NCBI GenBank assembly: GCA_050485905.1
Contig: JBJHCH010000114.1
Coordinates: 1 to 12,035 of the forward strand
Source of the DNA: JAWLCA01 sp050485905
Lineage (GTDB): Bacteria; Pseudomonadota; Alphaproteobacteria; Rhodobacterales; Rhodobacteraceae
DNA length: 12,035 nt
Reading direction: 5' to 3'
Translations under genes and position numbers: made by a program
Notes under the pieces: model-generated
Databases searched by the model: none
Told to the model about the DNA's origin: nothing
Seen by the model: only the letters and a program-made list of their open reading frames with translations
Part shown: piece after piece, positions 6,421-12,035 of the stretch
Layout: each line of letters opens with the position of its first letter
Numbering within the stretch: position 1 is the first letter of the stretch

Positions 6421-7117
6421 GTCCAAACCTCCCAGAATTTCAGTGAACGATCTTGCTCAGTTCATGGTGTCATCAACCACCGCCCAGATCGGCATTGTAA
6501 GAAGAGCGAAGCACCCGCAGACACCGCCGATCATCCGATATAAGGACGCGCGCCCCGCTATCGTGGCGCATCTTACTGATCCCACGCGAAAGTTGAATCC
6601 CCTGATTTTGGCAGAGGACATGTTCCAGCAACGTGTTGCCGATCTGGCGGAATCTTCCCTGGGCCAGGACGACGCGAAGAAGTCGATTGAGGTTCTCCAC
6701 GCGGTGCAAGGCATGAAGAACCAACTGGCACCTTTCCAGTTTGTTCCAGCGCCAGCCAGACAAGGCAAGCTGGTGCTCTCGGGTGTAGAGGTGTCAGTCT
6801 ACGCCGATATGCTCGTGCACGGAAGCGCCAAGGGCGTTGATCAGATCGGCGCGGCAGTGCTCCGCATGACGCAAGACGACGCCACATCTCCAGCGGCGAT
6901 AGAGAAACGCAAGCAGATGGGCCTGTACGTCGCCACGATGGTCAGGCTTCATGTTGACCAAAACATCCCAACAAGCCGGACGCCGGTTAACGGGCTCTGC
7001 ATGTCGGTAGATATTCAGCACGGAGAAGTGTTTGTCGCCCCAAACTCAAATGCGAGGCGCATTGCTGACCTTACCGCTGCCTGTCAGATGGTCGCCGCTC
7101 TTTGGCCGGGGGCGTAG
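6419..7117 (+). CDS. Conserved hypothetical protein, accessory island
   Basis: The product is 232 aa. The ATG at 6419 has AAGGA 8 nt upstream; the frame extends further upstream but overlaps the divergent gene. The N-terminal part (PPRISVNDLAQFMVSSTTAQIGIVRRAKHP) is a short helical domain. A middle strand reads GKLVLSGVEVSVYADMLV (116-133), followed by QIGAAVLRM (142-150). The C-terminal part has KRKQMGLYVATMVRLHV (163-179), NGLCMSVDIQHGEVFVAP (191-208) and a closing helix ending AALWPGA. From memory this layout matches a family of about 230-260 aa hypothetical proteins. The strand-helix order in the second half faintly recalls a PD-(D/E)XK nuclease fold, but the catalytic residues are not clear. 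It overlaps a minus-strand small gene by 47 nt at its 3' end. Function is unknown. Confidence 0.7.
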   Translation: MSKPPRISVNDLAQFMVSSTTAQIGIVRRAKHPQTPPIIRYKDARPAIVAHLTDPTRKLNPLILAEDMFQQRVADLAESSLGQDDAKKSIEVLHAVQGMKNQLAPFQFVPAPARQGKLVLSGVEVSVYADMLVHGSAKGVDQIGAAVLRMTQDDATSPAAIEKRKQMGLYVATMVRLHVDQNIPTSRTPVNGLCMSVDIQHGEVFVAPNSNARRIADLTAACQMVAALWPGA

Positions 7118-7256
7118 CGTCGCTTCTGTCGTTCGACTCTGTCCTGACCTTCAGCTTGCCAAAGGCCCGGTCTAGGGCGTCGTCGCTCTCGTTGGCCCCG
7201 GCCTTGCGCGCGGCGTCTCGAAAGCGTTCGGATTGATCTGGATCACTCTTCGGCAT
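7071..7256 (-). CDS. Small charged hypothetical protein, third gene of the toxin-antitoxin cluster
   Basis: The product is 61 aa, beginning MPKSDPDQSERFRDAARKAG and ending in a charged, Pro/Arg-rich tail (PPAKERRPSDRQR). From memory, similar short proteins with a QSERF...AAR start are widespread and uncharacterised in alphaproteobacteria. Its ATG lies inside the end of the putative toxin gene, a 14-nt overlap (7243-7256), so it is almost certainly translated as part of the same mRNA. At its 3' end it overlaps the convergent plus-strand gene by 47 nt. The frame is open further upstream, but the MPKSD start is preferred because it fits the recalled family and the overlap. Function is unknown; it may be a passenger rather than part of the system. 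Confidence 0.65.
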   Translation of the reverse strand: MPKSDPDQSERFRDAARKAGANESDDALDRAFGKLKVRTESNDRSDATPPAKERRPSDRQR

Positions 7257-7539
7257 CAGCATCATCAAACTTAAGCCTGTGAATGACAACAAGATCAGCG
7301 GTTGACTCAAACAGAGCCGTAATCCTTGGTGTCCCGGCCAACTCGTCAGAGTCCTGAACATACAGTCGATACAGTCGGCCGTTCTTGCTTCTTGATGCGC
7401 CGCGATCAGGCTTTCTGGCCAACAGCCACTCTAGGCCCTGCCAAGCTTCATCCGCCCGCAGATACTGATCACACGCTTCGTCAAGTGCGCGTGCGGCCGG
7501 GACCTCCAGGCGCACATCACGATGGGTCTGCCAAGGCAC
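7243..7539 (-). CDS. Putative RelE/ParE-like toxin partner of the Panacea antitoxin
   Basis: The product is 98 aa. It starts with GTG directly after the TAG stop of the upstream gene, with AGAGG 8 nt before it. The layout suits a RelE/ParE-like fold: helices at about 15-43 (ARALDEACDQYLRADEAWQGLEWLLAR), then strands GRLYRLYVQD (54-63), PRITALFES (71-79) and ADLVVIHRLKF (81-91). No complete set of RelE catalytic residues can be assigned with certainty. Toxins paired with Panacea (SocA/DUF4065) antitoxins vary greatly and are usually the adjacent gene, which supports the role by position. RelE/ParE toxins act on ribosome-bound mRNA or on gyrase; which applies here cannot be told. The small gene downstream overlaps its 3' end. 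Confidence 0.65.
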   Translation of the reverse strand: MPWQTHRDVRLEVPAARALDEACDQYLRADEAWQGLEWLLARKPDRGASRSKNGRLYRLYVQDSDELAGTPRITALFESTADLVVIHRLKFDDADAEE

Positions 7540-8082
7540 CTATGCGGCCTCTTCTTCTGCCTCTATCTCAGCCAGCATAGCATTTGCCCATTCCATCGTG
7601 CCAGCACTGATCGGTCCGGGATTCGCCGCAAGCGTAGCAAACAGAGGAATCACCTCTCCCTCAGTAGCGGCGTCCCACACCTGATCGTGAGTCATCTCAC
7701 TGATTGAGCTTGCCGAGTGTCCGTCACAGATCGCGTTGACGACCGTCTTGACAATATTCATGTCGTTCTCCGACAGCAGGCTAGTATCTGCGGCACGACG
7801 AGCCATGAAGTCTCTGCGGGTATAGCGACCAAAGTCGCGCTCACTGATCGCGATGGCCCCACTTTCTTCAAGCTGCCTCAAAGCCGAAAGGATAGTCGCC
7901 GGAACAGGCCCCATCTTCCGCTTAACGTACCGCTCGTCAGTGATCGGAGTTCCCGTTTCCTTGTAGGAGATCACGTCAGAATACCAGCAAATTTTGTTCA
8001 GCCTCACCGCACCGAGGCGAGCGGGATCGGCACATTCATCAATGATGAAGTGCACGAGGGCCTTGAATTTCTCGCTCGCCAT
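7540..8082 (-). CDS. Panacea (SocA-like, DUF4065) domain antitoxin
   Basis: The product is 180 aa. The Panacea domain spans about 5-150: KFKALVHFIIDEC, RLNKICWYSDVISYKETGTPIT (27-48), KRKMGPVPATILSALRQLEESGAI (54-77), and SSISEMTHDQVWDAATEGEVIPLF (125-148). In Caulobacter, SocA delivers the SocB toxin to ClpXP for degradation; in other bacteria Panacea proteins directly neutralise many unrelated toxins. The tail is acidic (EIEAEEEAA). The ATG at 8082 has AGGAG 7 nt upstream and is preferred over a TTG nine codons earlier. The next gene starts immediately after the TAG stop, so the two are translationally coupled. It is the first gene of the minus-strand cluster, and the 5' gap carries inverted repeats suited to autoregulation. 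Confidence 0.88.
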   Translation of the reverse strand: MASEKFKALVHFIIDECADPARLGAVRLNKICWYSDVISYKETGTPITDERYVKRKMGPVPATILSALRQLEESGAIAISERDFGRYTRRDFMARRAADTSLLSENDMNIVKTVVNAICDGHSASSISEMTHDQVWDAATEGEVIPLFATLAANPGPISAGTMEWANAMLAEIEAEEEAA

Positions 8083-8150
8083 AAGGGTCTCCTGACAGTT
8101 CAACGGCAACTTGAGTCAAGAACAAACATAGCACTTGACAGGAGAAGAAA
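8083..8150 (-). promoter_or_regulatory. Upstream region of the Panacea operon with inverted repeats
   Basis: CTCCTG (8089-8094) and CAGGAG (8139-8144) form separated inverted arms; the left arm contains the ribosome binding site. Between them is a 9-bp palindrome TTGAGTCAA (8111-8119) that includes a GANTC site, the target of the CcrM methylase in alphaproteobacteria. On the minus strand an extended -10-like TGCTATGTT (8122-8130) is present but without a good -35. These fit an autoregulated promoter, but no experiment or family motif confirms it. Confidence 0.35.
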
Positions 8151-8193
8151 AAAGATCCTCGGCAGAACATTATGAATCCGGTGTGCCTATAAG

Positions 8194-9093
8194 TCACTTG
8201 TAGCTGAGTCGCTTTCCCTGCGCGCCTATAAGGGCAACGTCTGCCCGAACCCGATCATCCGGACCAACGGCGATCCGGTTGTTGTAGCGAAATTCGAACT
8301 CGGCGGCGTAGCGGTGCAGGTGCTTCTTGGCGCAGTGCTGATAGGTGCCCTTCATGCCGCGCTTGAAGATCGAAAAGAAGCCTTCAAGCGTGTTGGTATG
8401 GACCTCACCGCGAACGTACTCGCCGTCCTTGTGGTTCACCGTCTGGTGGTCGCTGTAGCGCAGGCCAACGGTCGGGTAGTAGCTGGCTTCATCGGTGAAC
8501 AGGCGGGCCTCACGCGACACGTTAGCCGCGATGATCGGGGCCAACGTCTTGACGCGCAGATCGTCAACGACTGCGGTGCGGGTCTGGCCTGTCTCACGGT
8601 CCACCAGCGCCAGCACCTTCATCTTGTGGTGGAAGGCTTGCTTCTTGGGTTTGCCCGGCTCACGACCGATGAAGGTTTCATCAGCTTCCACGATGCCGCC
8701 ACCGCGACCGAAGTCAGCGATGGTATCGTCACGCATTGCCTCACGGATACGGTGAGACATGAACCATGCCGTTTTCAGGGTCACGCCAAGGGTGCGGTGC
8801 AGTTGGTTGCTGCTGATACCCTTCTTGCTGGCGCACATCAGATAGATGGCTTGCAGCCAGAGGTTCATCGGGACGTGGCTGGCCTCGAAGATGGTGCCGA
8901 TCTTGACGGTGAAGGGCCTGCGGCACTTGTAGCACTTGTAGGTGCCGATGCGGGTGGACTTGCCGCCCATCTTCGACACGCGCTCGCGCTCGCCACACTT
9001 CGGGCAGGTTGCGCCTTGCGGCCAGAGGCGCGCCTCAACGTATGCGTAGGCGGCTTCTTCGTTGTGGAACTCGGGGCGGGACAGGATCGACAT
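8194..9093 (-). CDS. IS1595-family transposase (ISXO2-like DDE domain)
   Basis: The product is 299 aa and appears full length and intact. An N-terminal zinc ribbon has C30-x2-C33 and C54-x2-C57 (CPKCGERE, CYKCRRPF), followed by IGTIFEASHVPMNLWLQAIYLM, which is typical of the family. A helical segment with KGISSNQLHRTLGVTLKTAWFMSHRIREAM (91-120) precedes the catalytic core. The acidic residues are D138 in VEADETFIG, D201 in FTDEASYY, and N234/E237 in HTNTLEGFFSIFKRGMKGTY. Late residues KKHLHRYAAEFEFRYNNR complete the ISXO2-like domain. The ATG at 9093 has AGAGG 8 nt upstream and a good promoter. It lies between the toxin-antitoxin cluster and hrpB, at the right edge of the accessory block. Confidence 0.93.
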   Translation of the reverse strand: MSILSRPEFHNEEAAYAYVEARLWPQGATCPKCGERERVSKMGGKSTRIGTYKCYKCRRPFTVKIGTIFEASHVPMNLWLQAIYLMCASKKGISSNQLHRTLGVTLKTAWFMSHRIREAMRDDTIADFGRGGGIVEADETFIGREPGKPKKQAFHHKMKVLALVDRETGQTRTAVVDDLRVKTLAPIIAANVSREARLFTDEASYYPTVGLRYSDHQTVNHKDGEYVRGEVHTNTLEGFFSIFKRGMKGTYQHCAKKHLHRYAAEFEFRYNNRIAVGPDDRVRADVALIGAQGKRLSYK

Positions 9094-9117
9094 GGAACAA
9101 CCTCTTTCGTTGCATCA

Positions 9118-9146
9118 TATCTAGCCTTTCAGAGTGGGTACGTCAA
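9118..9146 (-). promoter_or_regulatory. Sigma70-type promoter of the IS1595 transposase
   Basis: On the minus strand, TTGACG (9141-9146) and TAGATA (9118-9123) are separated by exactly 17 bp. Transcription would start near 9111, about 18 nt before the transposase ATG. This is the best consensus promoter seen in the window. Confidence 0.65.
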
Positions 9147-9200
9147 GTATAATATCGCCAACAGAAAATGCGATTTCGTTTGTTATCAATGACTTGATTT

Positions 9201-9219
9201 TTTGGGCAACTTGCCCAAA
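9201..9219. repeat. 19-bp palindrome downstream of hrpB
   Basis: TTTGGGCAA-C-TTGCCCAAA is a perfect 9-bp inverted repeat around one base, 3 bp beyond the hrpB stop. As RNA it would fold as a 7-bp stem with a 5-nt loop. The T-run precedes it on the plus strand, so it lacks the U-tail of a classic terminator for hrpB. It could still slow polymerase, or mark an insertion target. Confidence 0.4.
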
Positions 9220-9221
9220 CC

Positions 9222-11669
9222 CTATGTCCCCCTCGGCTTCGCCCTCAGCGTGGGGTCCGCCTGCGTCGGATCCTCGGGCCACGGATGCCGCGGATACCGC
9301 CCCCTCATATCCTTCCTGACGTCCGAATAACTCGACGCCCAGAACCCCGGCAGGTCCATCGTCACCTGCACCGGCTTCCCCCCCGGCGACAGCAGGGTGA
9401 TCCTCAGCGGCAACCGATCCGGCCCCACCACCGGATGCTCCGTCACCCCGAAAAGCTCCTGCAGCCTGACCGTGATCCCCGGCGCCTCACCCCCATAATC
9501 TATGGGAACCCGCCGCCCCAAAGGCGTCTCGAAATGCGCCGGTGCCAGCCGGTCCACCGCCTGCATCTGCCCCCAGTCCAGCCGCGCCCTCAGCGGCTCC
9601 AGCAGATTCAGCCGCCCCAGATCCGCCGCCGTCCGGCACCGCCCCAGATGCGGCATCAGCCAGTCCTCCGCCGTCTCCATCAACGCCGCCTCGGTCATAT
9701 CCGGCAACTCCGCCCCCTGACCCCGCAGCAGCTCCACCCGCGCAACGAACCGCCGCGCCGCCTCGGTCATCCCGCAGGCCGCCAGCCCCAGATCTCGCAC
9801 CCCCTCCAGCGCCGCCCGCGCAACCTCGTCCTCGGGCACGTCCTGCCAGACCCGATCATCCAGCACGATCGCCTCCAGCCGCTCCTGCCGCCGCGCCACC
9901 ACCCGCCGCTCCCGCCGCGACCATTCACAGGCATCGACCCACCCGATCCGGTCCGCAAACAGCCGGCGGACGGACGCTTCCGGTATCTCGATGGCTTGCC
10001 GCACCCGCGCCTCACGCGGATCGCCGTCCAGATCCGTCGCCACGATCAACCGCGCCCCCGCCAGAGGATCGCCCGCGTCCATCACCGCCCCCTTGCCGCC
10101 GGTCAACAGCCACCGCGGCGCCTCTCCCCGCCGCCGCAGGCCGATCCGGTCCGGATAGGCAAGCGCCGCCATCTCGGCCGGGCTGAAACTCTCCCGCGTG
10201 TCAGGGGCGAGACGGCTGAGCCGCCAGGATTCCTGAGCGATCCGCGAGATCGCCTCACGCGACGCCGGATAGGGCCGCTCGCGCGCGAACTTTGGCAGGT
10301 CTGCAATTGCTTCCAGTCGCAGGTTCAGATCCACAGGCGCCCGGCGTAGTGGGTCGCGGTCGGCCAGCAGGGCCGCAAGCGGGGCGGCGGGCTTGCCGGC
10401 GACGAGGAGCATGTGGCCGAGACGCGGATGCAGCGGCAGCGCGGCCAGCGCACGGCCATGCGGGGTGATGCGGTTCCTGGCATCCAATCCGCCAAGATCG
10501 TGGATGAGCGCGCGCGCCTCGGCCAGGGCGGGAGCGGGCGGTGGGGTCAGAAATGAAAGGCCGGTATCGTCGCCCCACAGCGCGAGTTCGAGCGCGAGAG
10601 AGGAAAGGTCTGCAGCCTCGATTTCTGCTGCAGAGTAAGCTGTTAGCGCACCTTCCTCACCCTTGGTCCAAAGCCGATAGCAGACCCCCGGCGCAACGCG
10701 GCCGGCGCGGCCGCGACGTTGTTCGGCCTCGGCGCGGGTGACGCGCTCGGTCACCAAGCGTGACATGCCCGACGATGGATCGAAGCGGGCGCGGCGGGCG
10801 CGGCCGGCGTCGACGACCACGGTGATGTCGGGGATCGTGAGGGAAGTTTCGGCGATGGCGGTGGCGAGGACGACGCGGCGGCCGGTGCAGGGGGCGAGGG
10901 CGGCGCGTTGTGCCCGGGCATCGAGGGCGCCGTAGAGGGGTAGAAGTACGCAGTCGGTTGGAAGTGTGCCTGACAGGACATTGATTGTGCGACGTATTTC
11001 AGCTTCGCCGGGCAGGAAAGCGAGAAGGCCGCCCTGGGTCTCTGCCAAGGCGCGCCGGATGACGTCGGCTGTGGCAAACTCAACTTTAGCGTCGCGTGGC
11101 AACGCTTTGTCAAGCCAGCAGATTTCGACAGGGTATGCGCGACCTTCCGCGGTCAGGATCGGGGCGTTTTCAAGCAGCGCGGCGACGGGGGCGGCGTCGA
11201 GGGTGGCGGACATGACGACGAGCCAGAGGTCGGGGCGGAGGGCGCTGCGCACCTCCCACGTCAGGGCGAGGCCGAGGTCGGCATTCAGGGTTCTTTCGTG
11301 AAATTCATCGAAAATCAAACAGCTTACGCCCGGAAGTTCAGGATTGGACTGGAGCATGCGGGTCAGGATGCCCTCGGTCACGACCACGATGCGGGTGGTT
11401 TTGGAGACCGCGTTCTCTCCCCTTATCCGGTAGCCGACGGTCTGGCCCACGGGCTCGCCCAGCGTCTGGGCCATACGCTCCGCCGCGGCACGGGCGGCGA
11501 GGCGGCGGGGCTCCAACATTATGATTTGGCAGGATAATTCCGGCAGCAGGGCCAGCGGCACGCGGGTCGTCTTGCCCGCGCCTGGGGGTGCCTGAAGCAC
11601 GGCACGACCCTGTTCGCGCAGCGCGCGGATGAGGTCGGGCAGCAGCGGATCGATAGGCAGCGCGGTCAT
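9222..11669 (-). CDS. hrpB: ATP-dependent helicase HrpB
   Basis: The product is 815 aa, normal for HrpB, a DEAH-type superfamily 2 helicase of uncertain cellular role in bacteria. Walker A is APPGAGKTTR (27-36), followed by EPRRLAARAAAERM (53-66), TEGILTRML (98-106), DEFHERTLNADLGL (121-134), the motif III SAT (154-156), ATAIAETSLTIPD (269-281) and QRRGRAGR (317-324). The helicase-associated domain and the HrpB-specific C-terminal region follow, ending GFWASSYSDVRKDMRGRYPRHPWPEDP. The ATG at 11669 begins the usual MTALPIDPLLPDL N-terminus and is preferred over an upstream TTG at 11705. Base composition is unusual: the coding strand favours C over G in the first half and G over C in the second, changing between about 10,200 and 10,330 (residues 446-490). 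The reading frame stays intact throughout. Confidence 0.95.
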   Translation of the reverse strand: MTALPIDPLLPDLIRALREQGRAVLQAPPGAGKTTRVPLALLPELSCQIIMLEPRRLAARAAAERMAQTLGEPVGQTVGYRIRGENAVSKTTRIVVVTEGILTRMLQSNPELPGVSCLIFDEFHERTLNADLGLALTWEVRSALRPDLWLVVMSATLDAAPVAALLENAPILTAEGRAYPVEICWLDKALPRDAKVEFATADVIRRALAETQGGLLAFLPGEAEIRRTINVLSGTLPTDCVLLPLYGALDARAQRAALAPCTGRRVVLATAIAETSLTIPDITVVVDAGRARRARFDPSSGMSRLVTERVTRAEAEQRRGRAGRVAPGVCYRLWTKGEEGALTAYSAAEIEAADLSSLALELALWGDDTGLSFLTPPPAPALAEARALIHDLGGLDARNRITPHGRALAALPLHPRLGHMLLVAGKPAAPLAALLADRDPLRRAPVDLNLRLEAIADLPKFARERPYPASREAISRIAQESWRLSRLAPDTRESFSPAEMAALAYPDRIGLRRRGEAPRWLLTGGKGAVMDAGDPLAGARLIVATDLDGDPREARVRQAIEIPEASVRRLFADRIGWVDACEWSRRERRVVARRQERLEAIVLDDRVWQDVPEDEVARAALEGVRDLGLAACGMTEAARRFVARVELLRGQGAELPDMTEAALMETAEDWLMPHLGRCRTAADLGRLNLLEPLRARLDWGQMQAVDRLAPAHFETPLGRRVPIDYGGEAPGITVRLQELFGVTEHPVVGPDRLPLRITLLSPGGKPVQVTMDLPGFWASSYSDVRKDMRGRYPRHPWPEDPTQADPTLRAKPRGT

Positions 11670-11722
11670 GCAACCGGGCTTAGGCCGCGGTGCGGATCGG
11701 GGCAAGGGCGGGCGGATTCGGC

Positions 11723-11777
11723 CTGCATACCCACGTATGATTCACGTGCATCTGCCGTGCATATGACGTGCATACGT
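11723..11777. repeat. Tandem array of five 11-bp units (CGTGCAT core)
   Basis: Units at 11723, 11734, 11745, 11756 and 11767 read CTGCATACCCA, CGTATGATTCA, CGTGCATCTGC, CGTGCATATGA and CGTGCATACGT. The last three share CGTGCAT exactly; the first two are degenerate. The 11-bp period is close to one turn of DNA, so the cores face the same side. The array lies 54-108 bp upstream of the hrpB start. It suits cooperative binding of a regulator, but no known motif is recognised. Confidence 0.65.
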
Positions 11778-11856
11778 TGCGCGCGCGGCGAGGCCGGCTG
11801 CCGGAAGAATTGGCTGTGAATCAAGGGCTAGTGGGGAACCTTCCGCGCCGAGCGGC

Positions 11857-11930
11857 GGTATACCGTTTTGGGTATATACCCAATCAGGTATATACCGTAT
11901 CGGGTATATACCTTTTCCGGTATGTATGGG
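11857..11930. repeat. Array of GGTATATACC palindromes at 16-bp spacing
   Basis: Units start at 11857 (GGTATACC), 11871, 11887 and 11903 (each GGTATATACC) and 11919 (GGTATGTATG, degenerate). Distances are 14, 16, 16 and 16 bp. The palindromes are exact, but the 6-bp spacers differ (GTTTTG, CAATCA, GTATCG, TTTTCC). Conserved palindromes with variable spacers argue for a binding-site array rather than a simple copied microsatellite. It lies between the end of the hydrolase gene and hrpB, both on the minus strand. Confidence 0.7.
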
Positions 11931-11945
11931 AGAGGGTGTCGGGGT

Positions 11946-12035
11946 CTAGCGGCGCCCCGCGCGGCGGGCGGCGCGGTCGATTGCCTCTACCACCACCCCG
12001 GAATGGGTGTGGTGCGGCATGTGGCCCGCGCCATC
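11946..12035 (-). CDS. Probable alpha/beta hydrolase, C-terminal fragment
   Basis: Only the last 29 codons and the TAG stop (11946-11948) are inside the window. The peptide starts DGAGHMPHHTHSGVVVEAID and ends in a basic tail, RAARRAGRR. GAGHMPHH is the usual setting of the catalytic His near the C-terminus of alpha/beta hydrolases, followed by a closing helix (VVEAIDRAA). The family call rests on this short stretch alone. Its 3' end is 16 bp from the palindrome array. Confidence 0.6.
   Translation of the reverse strand, partial: DGAGHMPHHTHSGVVVEAIDRAARRAGRR

Larger units (their letters stand above)
8194..9146 (-). mobile_element. IS1595-family insertion sequence, minimal extent
   Basis: The extent covers the transposase gene and its promoter only. 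I compared 8083-8193 with the reverse complement of 9094-9221 and found no convincing terminal inverted repeats or 8-bp target duplication. GGTGTGCC (8178-8185) against GACGTACCC (reverse of 9137-9145) is a weak possibility. The element may be decayed or have very imperfect ends. Confidence 0.5.

Noticed and set aside
7717..8175. Plus-strand 152-codon frame opposite the Panacea gene
   Set aside because: It is a shadow of a clearly recognised domain on the minus strand.
8314..9192. Plus-strand open frame opposite the transposase
   Set aside because: No family pattern, and it mirrors an intact transposase with zinc and catalytic residues on the other strand.
8150..9221. Terminal inverted repeats and target duplication of the IS1595 element
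   Set aside because: Only weak matches (GGTGTGCC against GACGTACCC) and no matching 8-bp flanks were found, so the exact ends are not claimed.
9285..10349. Long plus-strand open frame (354 codons) opposite hrpB
   Set aside because: It is Pro/Arg/His-rich, lacks any domain pattern, and arises from the C-rich plus strand opposite an intact hrpB 3' half.
11857..11930. CRISPR-like array
   Set aside because: Repeats are 10 bp and spacers 6 bp, far below CRISPR sizes, and there are no cas genes.

Overview
The window looks like a GC-rich alphaproteobacterial chromosome, most likely Rhodobacterales (Paracoccus/Rhodobacter-like). It carries a GcrA cell-cycle regulator, a gene type restricted to alphaproteobacteria, next to an argD-argF pair, and its codons strongly favour G or C in third positions. 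No taxonomic marker gene is present, so this rests on gene content and style.

Left core block (1-5223): the 3' part of an AsmA-family gene runs into a two-hairpin intergenic repeat and meets gcrA tail to tail. A divergent gap separates gcrA from an ABC-2 transporter permease. The permease stop overlaps the start of a 26-codon reading frame ending in four Arg codons and Phe. About 100 nt later come argD and argF, which supply two steps of ornithine/arginine synthesis. The small reading frame could be an arginine-sensing leader peptide for argD; this is a hypothesis.

Accessory block (5224-9221): base composition becomes less GC-rich, and the genes are typical of mobile or defence DNA. A lone P-loop ATPase lies between two inverted copies of a hairpin-bearing repeat. 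Next are two unrecognised genes transcribed divergently from overlapping start codons (shared CATG). A compact minus-strand cluster follows: a Panacea/SocA-like (DUF4065) antitoxin, a RelE/ParE-like putative toxin and a small charged protein. An IS1595-family transposase with a good sigma70-type promoter closes the block.

Right core block (9222-12035): a complete ATP-dependent helicase gene, hrpB, whose strand composition flips in the middle of the gene. Its upstream gap holds two tandem arrays: five 11-bp units with a CGTGCAT core, and five GGTATATACC-type palindromes mostly at 16-bp spacing. The window ends in the last 29 codons of a minus-strand gene that looks like an alpha/beta hydrolase.

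The points most worth a second look are the argD leader candidate, the Panacea toxin-antitoxin cluster, the CATG-sharing gene pair, the two repeat arrays upstream of hrpB and the composition switch inside hrpB.
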